NCBI RefSeq assembly: GCF_029167365.1
Contig: NZ_JARFNM010000001.1
Location: 310,001 to 374,000, forward strand
Direction: 5' to 3'
Source: Amygdalobacter nucleatus
Lineage (GTDB): Bacteria > Bacillota > Clostridia > Saccharofermentanales > Fastidiosipilaceae
Length of the DNA: 64,000 bases
Both the position numbers and the translations under genes were made by a program. Of this stretch, positions 18,247-27,704 are shown piece by piece. Numbering within the stretch: the first letter of the stretch is position 1; every line of letters starts with the position of its first letter. Below the pieces are notes generated by a model, which saw nothing but the letters and a program-made list of their open reading frames with translations, made no database searches and was not told the DNA's origin.

Positions 18247-20770
18247 GTTGCGTTATGAAACAGGTTTGCTGAAATTGGTTGAACAATATGCAAAACAGGT
18301 GCAAAGCAAGGATGAACTTGTGGATAACATGTTGCAGCAATATGCCGATGTATTTGAGCAAATCGATCAGCAAAAAGCTGCTGTTATGACAGAGGTAGCT
18401 GAGATTGAAGTGGCCGGCATGCCGGAGAAAACCGTCATTCGCAACAAGGCTGATTTGAGCCAATTCAATGCCGATGCTATTGCTAAGAGCTTTAAGGCTA
18501 AAGATTTTCAAACAGCTTTTAAGGACGCTGTTGCGAAAGCTGTCAAGACAACTAACAAATTTCAACAGATAGGTGAACTCAAACCAACGCCGAATAGTCA
18601 GGCCAGAGCTGTGACAATTGGCTTCTTTGATGGTGTCCATCGGGGCCACCAAGAATTGTTTAACCAGCTTGTTTATTACGCTAGCATCAAGAAATTAACG
18701 CCTTGCTGTTATAGCTTTGATAATTTGCCAAAATTACAGAATGAAGCTAGAGTGCAGACTCTCAAGCAACGGCAGGAGCAAATTGCTGCTTTAGGCGTGC
18801 AAGAATATATAGAGCAAGAATTTAATCCCGCTTTTTCTAATTTGACAGCGGAAGAATTTGTTGACCAGATTTTAGTTAAGCAATTGAATACGAAGCTGTT
18901 AATAGTTGGTAGCAACTTCCGTTTTGGGCATGAGCGAGCTTATGGTATTCCTGAACTTGCAGATTTGTGTAAGGCTAATGATATTGAGCTAAAGGTGCTT
19001 GAACCTTTAACTTATGCTGGCGAGATAATTTCAACTAGCCGCATCAAAAAGTTACTTTTGGCGGGACAGGTTGATTTGGCGAATGCTTTGCTTGGCCATA
19101 ATTTCAAAGTTAGAGGCAAGGTGAAGAATGGTCGGGGCTTAGCGCGCAAATTCAAATTGCCAACTGCCAATATGGCCTTAGATAAGGAACAAATCCAGTT
19201 GCCTTATGGTGTCTATGTTACACGGGCAATCGTGGGTGATGTTGCTTACAATGCTATTACCAATTTTGGCGTTAGACCAACAGTTGATGCAAAAGAGAGC
19301 GAACCAACGGTTGAAACTTCTTTGCTTGATGTCAGCATGGATCTTTATGACAAAGAGATTGAAATTGAATTCTTGCATTTTCAGCGGCCTGAGAAGCATT
19401 TCCCATCCTTCTTGATTTTGACAGCGCAGATTCAAAAAGATGTACTTGATGCTAGGCGTTATCATGAGAGTATAGAGAAATTTTATCGTTATTATGCCAA
19501 AGACGGCTTGCAGCTTTATCACTTGCCAAGTGAGCGTTTCCTATCTGGCAATCTTAGCTTGCTTTTGGCCTTGCCGTTAAATGCGCGTAATGCCAGCTGT
19601 ATGACTTTGCTTGGCAATATCTTGAGTTCCTGTAATGCTAATTTCCAAACGCATCAATCGTTCATGAAGCGTTTGGCCGAGCTTTACGGTTTGCAAATTT
19701 CCGCCAATACCTGTGCTTTAGGTGATATGGCAATTTTGCAATTCGATTTACAAGCAATTTTCCAAGCACCAGATGGCACTTATACATTCCGCGAGGGCAC
19801 CGATTTATTGTTTGACTGCCTATTAAATCCATTACGGGACAAAGAGCATGTGCATCTTTTGGATCGCCAGACTTTCAATTGCGAAAAACAAAATCTTTTG
19901 GCAGATTTGGCTGCCCAGATTGATGATCGTGACAATTATGCGTTAAAAATGGCCATCGAGGAACTTTATGCCGGGACTGATTATCGCTTTGATCCACATG
20001 GTGAGCGTGACTTCGTTGAAAAATTAACGTTAGAAGAACTCAGTGATTTTTGGCTGGAGTTATTGAAAACAGCTGAAGTTATGGTCTTTACCGCAGGTAA
20101 CATTGGCCAAAAGACGCTGCATGGCTTAAAAAAGCATTTGGATAATTTCCCTAAAAACAAAGATCGCTTCTATTGCTTAGCCAACGTCAATCCAACGCCA
20201 TATCGCTTGCACAATAACATTAAACACGTAGAAAATTGTAATTTTGTGAGGAGCCGCTACTTACTGTTCTTTAGTAATTTGCCTCCTTACACAAGTAATA
20301 AAGTTTTGAGCTTTCAACTTCTATTGAGCGTTTTGGTGGGTGATGTGCAATCGTTATTATTCAGGCGCTTACGTGAGGAGTTAGGCTTAGTTTACGGCAT
20401 CAATTATGACCTCTTAAGCTATATGGATTGCTTTGCACTGATTTTAGCTTTGAACGAGGAAAATGTACCACTTGCACTCAAAGAAACGGCCAAGATCCTT
20501 GATGAGCTGAAAGCGGGCAAATTGGCTGATGATGTCTTTAACAACACGAAGCTATTGCTACAAAATGAGCTTATAAATGCGACAGACTCACTATTTGGTT
20601 TGATGACTTTCCAGATGAATCAGCTTTTGCGCAATGCTGAGATTGATCAAAGGCTTTTGTTGGATCAACTTGTCCATACGAGTAAGGCGGAAGTTATTAG
20701 CTTAGCCCAAAATATAGAATATCGCGGTTCTTATCATTTAATTGAAGGGAAACAAGGTCATGCAGAATGA
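18233..20770 (+). CDS. Fusion of RibF (riboflavin kinase/FAD synthetase) with a YfmF-like M16 peptidase
   Basis: An 845-residue, single-frame protein. Residues 1 to about 120 have no recognisable family. Residues about 125-415 are a full RibF: FAD-synthetase part with IGFFDGVHRGHQ, GSNFRFGHERAYG and ISTSRIKKLL, then flavokinase part with GRGLARKFKLPTANM, PYGVYVTRAI and FGVRPT. The RibF C-terminus (KDVLDARRYH) runs straight into residues 425-845, which match the inactive M16 subunit YfmF (no HxxEH; LLFRRLREELGLVYGINYD near the end). It should make FMN and FAD, while the peptidase half should partner with the next gene. The start ATG overlaps truB, behind GGAAAGG. The fusion is seen directly; the joint function is inference. 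Confidence 0.88.
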   Translation: MKIYKLRYETGLLKLVEQYAKQVQSKDELVDNMLQQYADVFEQIDQQKAAVMTEVAEIEVAGMPEKTVIRNKADLSQFNADAIAKSFKAKDFQTAFKDAVAKAVKTTNKFQQIGELKPTPNSQARAVTIGFFDGVHRGHQELFNQLVYYASIKKLTPCCYSFDNLPKLQNEARVQTLKQRQEQIAALGVQEYIEQEFNPAFSNLTAEEFVDQILVKQLNTKLLIVGSNFRFGHERAYGIPELADLCKANDIELKVLEPLTYAGEIISTSRIKKLLLAGQVDLANALLGHNFKVRGKVKNGRGLARKFKLPTANMALDKEQIQLPYGVYVTRAIVGDVAYNAITNFGVRPTVDAKESEPTVETSLLDVSMDLYDKEIEIEFLHFQRPEKHFPSFLILTAQIQKDVLDARRYHESIEKFYRYYAKDGLQLYHLPSERFLSGNLSLLLALPLNARNASCMTLLGNILSSCNANFQTHQSFMKRLAELYGLQISANTCALGDMAILQFDLQAIFQAPDGTYTFREGTDLLFDCLLNPLRDKEHVHLLDRQTFNCEKQNLLADLAAQIDDRDNYALKMAIEELYAGTDYRFDPHGERDFVEKLTLEELSDFWLELLKTAEVMVFTAGNIGQKTLHGLKKHLDNFPKNKDRFYCLANVNPTPYRLHNNIKHVENCNFVRSRYLLFFSNLPPYTSNKVLSFQLLLSVLVGDVQSLLFRRLREELGLVYGINYDLLSYMDCFALILALNEENVPLALKETAKILDELKAGKLADDVFNNTKLLLQNELINATDSLFGLMTFQMNQLLRNAEIDQRLLLDQLVHTSKAEVISLAQNIEYRGSYHLIEGKQGHAE

Positions 20771-22100
20771 GCGAAAAATGATAAAGCGTGAGCGTCAGGA
20801 AAGCTTTACGCGCACCAAACAACATATTTACGAACATTATTCAGGCCTGACAATCAGCTTTGTGCCTAAGCCAGGTTTCAAGCGTAAGTTTGTTTCAATT
20901 GCTTTGCCAGTTGGTTCTGATCACCAGAACTTTTACAGCAAAGATCAGCATCATATGAGCTTGCCAGCGGGAACGGCGCATTTTATGGAGCATTGCGTTT
21001 TTAAGCATGGGCCTAATTTTAATTTTGACGACAAGATGGCCAGCTTGGGTATCAACGCTAACGCCTATACAACCAATGATCATACGCTTTATTTTTTCTC
21101 TTGCATTGATAATTTAGATGCTGGCTTGGAGATTTTTCTAGATGCTTTATTGCACCCGGATCTGAGCGAAGCAAGAATTGACAAGGAACGAAATATTATT
21201 TTGTCTGAGTTAGAGATGTATCAGGACGATGTTGTGAGCGCAGCTTCTGAGCAACTTCTGCATGACTTATTTGTCAATCACCCAGTTAGAAATGATATTG
21301 TGGGAACGAGAGAATCGCTGGCTGAAATCAAGCTAGAGCATTTGGAACAATTGCATCACAGCTTCTATCAGCCTAGCAATATGAAAATTTCAGTGGTGGG
21401 TGATGTTTCAGAGGAGCAGACGATAGATACGATTTTCAAAGTGATCGATTCTGTGCCTGGTTTGGAGAATCACCATCGTACTTTGACAACTAAGGTGAGT
21501 GAGCCAGCTAGAGTTTGTCATAGCTTTTCTGAGTCTAAGATGCAAATTGCCCATCCTTTCTTCAGCTTTGGCATTAAAGACCCTGATGTTAATTCCAAGA
21601 GCAATCTTGAGGGCAGGGACTTAGTTGGCTATGATATTGGCTTAAGCTTGCTGTTTGATTTGTTGATAGGTGAAAGTTCCGAAATATACAATGAACTGTT
21701 TGCGGATGGCTTGATTGATGAGAGTTTCTATCATGAGTTCAAAGTGAGCGGTGATTATGCCTACTGGCTTTGTGCTAGCTATTCCAAAGATCCAGAACTA
21801 GCTGTTAAACGTATCTATCAAGCTTTGAAGATAGCTATCTCGGAGCGCCGCTTACAGCCTAATGATTTTGCGCTGAAAGTAAAAGCTGAGATGGGCGCTT
21901 TCCTTTTGTCTTTGGATAGCATCAGTCTGAGTGGCTATAAGATGGCTGAATTATTGTTACGCAATTTGGACCTCTTTGATGAGCTATCTATTTACAATAA
22001 TTTGGTGCTTGATGATTTGTGGAAACAGGCTGAATTTGTTTTGGATACAAGCTTGCAGGCTTTACATATTGTTCGGCCTGAACAAGGGCAGATTGAGTAG
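20760..22100 (+). CDS. M16 family metallopeptidase, YfmH-like
   Basis: A 446-residue M16 peptidase. It carries the inverted zinc motif H-F-M-E-H at residues 74-78 (GTAHFMEHCVFKHG) and the downstream Glu in NIILSELEMYQDD, so it should be catalytic. In Bacillus, YmfF and YmfH (also called YfmF/YfmH) are neighbours linked to the 5-aminopentanol modification of elongation factor P. Here YfmF is the C-terminal half of the preceding fusion protein, and the two genes overlap by 11 bases. The start ATG at 20760 is within the end of that gene. Whether EF-P is the target here is not shown by the window. Confidence 0.88.
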   Translation: MQNERKMIKRERQESFTRTKQHIYEHYSGLTISFVPKPGFKRKFVSIALPVGSDHQNFYSKDQHHMSLPAGTAHFMEHCVFKHGPNFNFDDKMASLGINANAYTTNDHTLYFFSCIDNLDAGLEIFLDALLHPDLSEARIDKERNIILSELEMYQDDVVSAASEQLLHDLFVNHPVRNDIVGTRESLAEIKLEHLEQLHHSFYQPSNMKISVVGDVSEEQTIDTIFKVIDSVPGLENHHRTLTTKVSEPARVCHSFSESKMQIAHPFFSFGIKDPDVNSKSNLEGRDLVGYDIGLSLLFDLLIGESSEIYNELFADGLIDESFYHEFKVSGDYAYWLCASYSKDPELAVKRIYQALKIAISERRLQPNDFALKVKAEMGAFLLSLDSISLSGYKMAELLLRNLDLFDELSIYNNLVLDDLWKQAEFVLDTSLQALHIVRPEQGQIE

Positions 22101-22117
22101 GAGTGAAAGAGGTATAT

Positions 22118-22993
22118 ATGACGAATTTTCAAGTGAGCTTTCCTAAATTAGGTATCTACGACCTGCCAATTCAACGTGAGATAGTTAATATTTTTGGTTT
22201 TTCAATTTACTGGTATGGTGTGATTGCTGCTATTGCCTTAGCGACAGTTATGTTCTTAGCTTTTCGCCGCTCTAGCAAATTTGGTTTTAGCCAAGATGAT
22301 TTGACTGATTATTTTATGTTCTTGATTCCAGGCAGCTTGGTGGGCGCTCGGCTTTATTATATTGCTTTTAGCTTTGATAGCTTTAGACAGAATCTCTGGT
22401 CGATTTTGGATATTCGTTCAGGTGGCTTAGCGTTTTATGGTGGTGTTATAAGCGGCTGCTTAACTTTGTACTTTGTCAGCTTGTATAAGAAGCAAAATTA
22501 TTGCTGTTTACTTGGCTTATTAGCACCATATTTGGCTTTGGGCCAGGGTATTGCAAGAATTGCGAACTTCTTTAACCAAGAGGCTTTTGGCACTAATACT
22601 AATTTACCTTGGGGCATGATTTCAAATGGCACGAGAGAATATTTGGCCGCTTTGAATATGCCTAACCTAGATCCTACCTTGCCCGTGCATCCGACTTTTT
22701 TGTATGAACTTATCGGCAATGTGCTTATTTTTGCTTTGATTGTCTTTGTTCAGAATAAATTACTCGAACAGCAAAATGGTATTTACAGAGCAAAAGAAGC
22801 TGGCGTAAGCATGGCTTTGTATTGCTTACTTTATGGTGCTTTACGCTTCTTTGTTGAAGGCATTAGAACCGATTCTTTGTATATTGGTCAGACTAATTTG
22901 CGTGTATCACAGCTTGTATCGTTGCTTATGGTTTTAGCTGGTTTAATTTATGCTCTTTACTATTTACACGCAAGACGGAAAGAGATGAACTAG
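22118..22993 (+). CDS. lgt: Prolipoprotein diacylglyceryl transferase
   Basis: A 291-residue multi-pass membrane enzyme that transfers diacylglycerol to the lipobox cysteine of prelipoproteins. Signatures are GGLAFYGGVISG and the family motif GQGIARIANFFNQEAFG with its Arg and Asn; HPTFLYE follows. About seven membrane segments are apparent. The ATG at 22118 has AGAGG five bases before it. rsmH starts on the very next base after its stop. A candidate substrate in the window is the lipoprotein at 49942-50721. Confidence 0.95.
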   Translation: MTNFQVSFPKLGIYDLPIQREIVNIFGFSIYWYGVIAAIALATVMFLAFRRSSKFGFSQDDLTDYFMFLIPGSLVGARLYYIAFSFDSFRQNLWSILDIRSGGLAFYGGVISGCLTLYFVSLYKKQNYCCLLGLLAPYLALGQGIARIANFFNQEAFGTNTNLPWGMISNGTREYLAALNMPNLDPTLPVHPTFLYELIGNVLIFALIVFVQNKLLEQQNGIYRAKEAGVSMALYCLLYGALRFFVEGIRTDSLYIGQTNLRVSQLVSLLMVLAGLIYALYYLHARRKEMN

Positions 22994-23950
22994 ATGGAAA
23001 ATAGCAGTAAACAGCTCCATATTCCTGTACTGTTGCATGAAGTTTTAGCTAATCTTCCTCAAAATTTTACAGGGCCTGTGCTTGATGTAACTTTAGGTTA
23101 TGCCGGGCATAGCTCAGCTTTAGCCAATTTGCTGCCAGATAATGCCGAACTTGTAGGCATGGATAAAGATATTAATGCTTTGACTTTTGCCAAAGCTAAG
23201 TTAAGTGGGCTTGCGACCAAGAAGCAGCTTAATTTGCGCTTTTATCAGCACGACTTCAAATATTTAGCCAATTGGCAGAAAACGCAGGGCAATTGGCAGG
23301 CACAATTCATTTTGGCCGACATAGGTGTGTCTTCGCCGCAGATAGACGATGCAGAACGCGGCTTTTCCTATCGTTTGCCAGGCCCACTTGATATGCGCAT
23401 GGATCAAAGCAAAGGTGAGAGTGCAGCTACGGTGTTAGCCCGCTTGAATGAGCGTGAATTAAGTAATCTCATCTATACTTATGGTGAAGAAAGGTATAGC
23501 CGGAGAATTGCCAAAGCCATTATTGCTTACCGTGCTAAGCAAGCTATTTCTGATACTCAGACTTTGGCCAAGATAGTTAGAGATGCCATGCCTAAGCAGG
23601 CACTCAAGGAGAAACAAGATCCAGCTAGACGGACTTTTCAGGCCTTAAGGATATATGTCAATGATGAACTTTCAGCTTTAAGTCAATTCTTAGAAGCTGC
23701 CTTACCGTTGCTTTTACCAGACGGACGTTTGGCGGTTATCAGTTTCCATTCTTTGGAAGATAGAATTGTGAAACAGCAATTTCAGACCTGGGCTAATCCA
23801 TGTAAGTGCTTGAAAGATCTACCTTGCTGTTGTGGCCTAAAACCACTAGGCAAAATTGTGACTAAAAAAGCGTTGGTGGCAACAGAGCTAGAATGTGCGA
23901 AAAATCCTCGCTCTCATTCAGCTAAATTGAGAATATTTGAAAAATTTTAA
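22994..23950 (+). CDS. rsmH: 16S rRNA (cytosine1402-N4)-methyltransferase RsmH
   Basis: A 318-residue SAM-dependent methyltransferase (MraW). Visible family blocks are HIPVLLHEVL at the start, LDVTLGYAGHSSAL for SAM binding, LADIGVSSPQIDDAERGFSY, PLDMRMDQ, and the C-terminal RLAVISFHSLEDRIVKQQF. The Cys-rich CKCLKDLPCCCG segment near the end is also common in the family. It normally heads the dcw cluster after mraZ. Here mraZ is absent and lgt takes the upstream position. Confidence 0.96.
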   Translation: MENSSKQLHIPVLLHEVLANLPQNFTGPVLDVTLGYAGHSSALANLLPDNAELVGMDKDINALTFAKAKLSGLATKKQLNLRFYQHDFKYLANWQKTQGNWQAQFILADIGVSSPQIDDAERGFSYRLPGPLDMRMDQSKGESAATVLARLNERELSNLIYTYGEERYSRRIAKAIIAYRAKQAISDTQTLAKIVRDAMPKQALKEKQDPARRTFQALRIYVNDELSALSQFLEAALPLLLPDGRLAVISFHSLEDRIVKQQFQTWANPCKCLKDLPCCCGLKPLGKIVTKKALVATELECAKNPRSHSAKLRIFEKF

Positions 23951-24022
23951 TGGACTTGTATTATTTAGCCGCCATAATGGTACGGATAGTGATATTAAAG
24001 ATTAAATGAGGTAATGTAGGCA

Positions 24023-24850
24023 ATGGAACAAGGGCGAGCTGATTGGCAAAGTAAATATACTGCCCGAATCAAAGCTGAGCGTGAGACGAAACTTAAGCGC
24101 GGAATGAATGAACTTTTGAATCGTCGCTTTAAGAGTAAGCGACGTAACGTTACGCGTACAGCCTTAATTGTTATAGCTATTTTGGTGACGGCCTTTTCCT
24201 ATGTTTTGCTGAGAGAAACAAAACTGGTCAGACAACGTTACGACAATGCTGAACTTACTGAAAAAATTACAGATTTGAAGTTGAAGAATGAAAGCAAAAA
24301 GGAACAGCTTGCAAAATTATTTGATGCCAAGACTCTATCTGCTAAGGCTCGGGAAATTGGCTTGGAGAAAGCAAGTCAGGATCAGATCATAAGCATTCCT
24401 GTACCTCAGATTAACCAATTAAGTATTAATTTACAGTCAGCCAATGCGATCAATTATGAAAAAAGTGGTGAAGTAGTTGATTTTAAGTTGATTTACAAGA
24501 ATCTGGCTGATTATTTTGAGACGTTAAATTCTAAACAAGCTAAAAGCAAAGACACAACAGATAATAGCGTGCAATACGGGCTGGAAGCGGCAAATGGCAT
24601 TTTGCTTCGACATGCTTTAGAAATTGATCAAGCCTATGTAGACAAAGTTAAGGAAAATGCCAAGCAGAGTAAACAGAGCGAGGCTCTTTTGGCTAAAAAA
24701 ATAGAAGCCACAGCAACTAAAACTGAGTTAGCTAACAGCCAAATTAATCAAACTGAGAACGTTGAGATTGGCTCAAGTTCTAGTGCAGAGTCAAGTGAAG
24801 TTAGCGATAAAGAAGCAACCAGAACAGAGAAAACAGGGACAAACGGCTGA
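24023..24850 (+). CDS. ftsL: FtsL/DivIC-like division protein with long C-terminal extension
   Basis: A 275-residue bitopic protein. A basic cytoplasmic segment (1-44) is followed by one transmembrane helix (ALIVIAILVTAFSYVLL, about 47-63), then a coiled coil (LTEKITDLKLKNESKKEQLA) as in FtsL/DivIC. Typical FtsL has 100-130 residues. Here about 130 further residues rich in Lys, Ser, Glu and Thr follow, with no family I recognise. The position between rsmH and the division transpeptidase is the classic ftsL slot, which is the main reason for the name. ATG 24023 lies behind GAGG. Confidence 0.75.
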   Translation: MEQGRADWQSKYTARIKAERETKLKRGMNELLNRRFKSKRRNVTRTALIVIAILVTAFSYVLLRETKLVRQRYDNAELTEKITDLKLKNESKKEQLAKLFDAKTLSAKAREIGLEKASQDQIISIPVPQINQLSINLQSANAINYEKSGEVVDFKLIYKNLADYFETLNSKQAKSKDTTDNSVQYGLEAANGILLRHALEIDQAYVDKVKENAKQSKQSEALLAKKIEATATKTELANSQINQTENVEIGSSSSAESSEVSDKEATRTEKTGTNG

Positions 24851-24869
24851 TTAGAAGGGAAAGAGCATT

Positions 24870-27701
24870 TTGCAGTTTAATTTTGGGCGCAAAAAGAATG
24901 CAGATGAAGCAGAAAATAGTGCAACTTTTGTAGCTGCACATGAAAATGACCGCTTACAGTGGCAGATACCAAAGACGGCTCAGCAACGTTTGAATACAAA
25001 CGAGGCAAGGACAGCTGCGTCTAAAATTAAGTCTAGTCGTCGTTCACTTTTCAATTGGCAAAATAGATTGAAAAATTTGGCCAAGCAGGGTGAAGTTAGG
25101 CGGACGCAGGATAATGCCTATGCTCGTTATCGTCGTTCAACTGATAAATGCAAAATCCAAAGTATTACAAGCGTAGTTGTAGTTTTTGTGTTGATTATGG
25201 TCCTGTCTTTAGCAAGCGTGTTAAAGATGTTCGATTTGACTGTTATCAGGCACAAAGAGTTCGTGACCAAAGCGGCCAATCAGCGCTTACAACGTGAAGT
25301 ATCCTACCCTGAACGTGGCAATATTTATGATAAAAATGGTACGCTCCTTGCTTTGACAACATACGTCTATAACGTCGGTATTTCGCCATCAGCTTTGAGG
25401 TCTTATTTGATTACGAATGCCCCTAAGCGAACTGAAATAGCTGATAAGGTAGCTGAGTTAATTAAGATGGATAAACAGGAAATGCGAGCCATTATTGAAA
25501 AGGTGGATGAGCCTTATATTCAGTTGCGCCGCAATGTTTCAGCTGATGAAAAAAATGCTTTACAAGCCTATCTAACTGAAAAAAGCATTTACGGTATCGT
25601 GGTCGATCCTGTGATGACCCGTTATTATCCACAAAATGACTATTTGTCCAACGTAATTGGCTTTACCTCTAAGCAAGATGAGCTGATTGAGGGCGTTACG
25701 GGTATCGAACGCTATTACAACGCTGAATTATCTGGCCAGAAGGGCGTTAGTTACAAAGAAGTTGATAACTTTAACCGCCAGCCGTTGAACAATGCTGTTA
25801 ATTTGGATATTAATGCCAAAAAAAGTGATGATGTCCATTTAACAATCAACAAAACAATTCAAGAAGAAGCGCAACGCCAAGTTGATGCCCTGACAAATGT
25901 TACAGAGCCGCGCATGGGCGCTTTTGCCATCGTGGCCAAAGCTGATACAGGCGAAGTTATGGCGATGGCTCAAAGTAACACGTTTAATTTGAATAAGCCG
26001 TATGAGAAACCTAAGTGGAACAATCTACGTATCAAATATCTCATCAAAGACATCGAAGATCGCAAAAAACGCGAAGAAAAAGAACGCAAAAAGCGTGAAT
26101 ATGAGGAAACTTGGGCTAAGATTCGTGGCGAAACTGTACCGACAGAAACGCCAACCACAATTGACCCAACGGAAATTAAGAAACGGGCTGATATAGAAAA
26201 GAGCATTACGGGTAATTTTGACCCATTCAAAAACCAACAGGATATGGCCTATCTGACAGGCGATGTGTGGTCGAACTTTATTGTGCAGAAGTCATATGAG
26301 CCTGGTTCTATTTTTAAGCCATTTACTTTAGCTATCGCCTTACAGCGAAATGCAGTTAATATCGACAAAGATTATTTCTCTGACTCACCACTCTGGGTCG
26401 AAGGTTGGACGGCCTACCCAATTAAATGTTGGTCAGAGAACATGTTCGGTATCAACCACGGTACAGAACGTATTGATCAAGCTCTCTGGTATTCTTGTAA
26501 CCCGCCGTTTTCACGTTTGGCAGAAAGAATTGGCATTGATCCCTTCTTTGAATACATCGTCAAATTAGGCTTTTACGATAAGACTGGTATTGATTTGCCA
26601 AGTGAGGGCATCGGCGTGCAGCATGCTTTAGATTCCTTGGATATGGCCGACTTAGCTACTTTAGCCTTCGGTGAACAAGCCACAGCAACACCTATGCAAA
26701 TTATGAGTGCTTATATGGCTTTGGCTAATGGCGGCAATCTCTTAGAGCCCCATATTGTCAGCAAAATTACTGATACTAACGGCAACATTAAGCAAGAGAT
26801 TAAGCCGAAAGTCGTCAGACAAGTTTTCTCAAGAGAAGTTAGCCGTAAAGTTGTAGAAATTATGCGTGGAACGACCTATGATGGCTTCCCAGGCCAGTAC
26901 ATTTATTCAACGGGCCTAGATTTAGCCGGTAAAACAGGTACATCAACGGTTGATACCGATGGCGATGGCCAAGATGATGCTTCCTGTTTCTCAACTGTAG
27001 TCATCGGCTCAGCTGCCGATCCGGAATATGTGGTTTTGGTTGCCACTTTGCAACCCCTTGATCCTAATACAATTGGTACATGGGTTGTGCAGGTAGCAGC
27101 TAGACGTTTAGCTATGCTTACTCATAATGAGTTACACAAGAAAGCCAACTTTACCGATTATGACTTTAACAATGCTTGGCGCAAGCATATTGTGCTTGAT
27201 TACCGTGGTATGTCTCTCAAACGAGCTTACATCGATGTAACTGAGATGCGTGGCTTGGAATTAGTTTGGCCGGTTGGAGTTGATCCTGAAAATGAGCCGA
27301 TTACTGAACAATGGCCACAACCAGATAGTCGTATGATCGATGATGGCAAGGTCTTTGTTGGTACCGCTTCACACCCGTTGTCAAGCTTAAATATTCGGGG
27401 CAATGTCGATGTGCCTGACTTTACCGGCCTTGATATTGTCGAGGCCAAGGCTTTGGCAAGAAACAGTCAGGTCAACATCTGTATTGATGGCGTTGATCCA
27501 AGAGGCGTCGTGATTTCACAAGATACACCACGTTTCAATGAAGCTGGTATAGTGAATCAGATCAAGAAGTGGACTTCTATCCGTTTGCGTTTTACGAACA
27601 AACCATATGATCCTAATATTGATGATGTTGATAGTACATTCAAAAATGCCGAGGGCGAGGTTTTGCCAAAACCTGAAAGTACGGAAAAGGATGGAAATTA
27701 G
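24870..27701 (+). CDS. pbpB: Division-specific penicillin-binding protein 2B/FtsI with PASTA domain
   Basis: A 943-residue class B PBP that crosslinks septal peptidoglycan. Residues about 1-90 are cytoplasmic and basic, and the membrane anchor is at about 92-118 (SVVVVFVLIMVLSLASVL). The dimerisation domain has SYPERGNIYDKNGTLLALTT. Catalytic motifs are SIFK (Ser480), SCN (Ser542) and KTG (688-690). One C-terminal PASTA domain reads VPDFTGLDIVEAKALA. A highly charged insert (about residues 390-445, EDRKKREEKERKKREYEETW) precedes the SxxK motif. The start is TTG at 24870 behind GGGAAAGAG. It is longer than the 700 residues of Bacillus PbpB. Confidence 0.93.
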   Translation: MQFNFGRKKNADEAENSATFVAAHENDRLQWQIPKTAQQRLNTNEARTAASKIKSSRRSLFNWQNRLKNLAKQGEVRRTQDNAYARYRRSTDKCKIQSITSVVVVFVLIMVLSLASVLKMFDLTVIRHKEFVTKAANQRLQREVSYPERGNIYDKNGTLLALTTYVYNVGISPSALRSYLITNAPKRTEIADKVAELIKMDKQEMRAIIEKVDEPYIQLRRNVSADEKNALQAYLTEKSIYGIVVDPVMTRYYPQNDYLSNVIGFTSKQDELIEGVTGIERYYNAELSGQKGVSYKEVDNFNRQPLNNAVNLDINAKKSDDVHLTINKTIQEEAQRQVDALTNVTEPRMGAFAIVAKADTGEVMAMAQSNTFNLNKPYEKPKWNNLRIKYLIKDIEDRKKREEKERKKREYEETWAKIRGETVPTETPTTIDPTEIKKRADIEKSITGNFDPFKNQQDMAYLTGDVWSNFIVQKSYEPGSIFKPFTLAIALQRNAVNIDKDYFSDSPLWVEGWTAYPIKCWSENMFGINHGTERIDQALWYSCNPPFSRLAERIGIDPFFEYIVKLGFYDKTGIDLPSEGIGVQHALDSLDMADLATLAFGEQATATPMQIMSAYMALANGGNLLEPHIVSKITDTNGNIKQEIKPKVVRQVFSREVSRKVVEIMRGTTYDGFPGQYIYSTGLDLAGKTGTSTVDTDGDGQDDASCFSTVVIGSAADPEYVVLVATLQPLDPNTIGTWVVQVAARRLAMLTHNELHKKANFTDYDFNNAWRKHIVLDYRGMSLKRAYIDVTEMRGLELVWPVGVDPENEPITEQWPQPDSRMIDDGKVFVGTASHPLSSLNIRGNVDVPDFTGLDIVEAKALARNSQVNICIDGVDPRGVVISQDTPRFNEAGIVNQIKKWTSIRLRFTNKPYDPNIDDVDSTFKNAEGEVLPKPESTEKDGN

Positions 27702-27704
27702 AGG

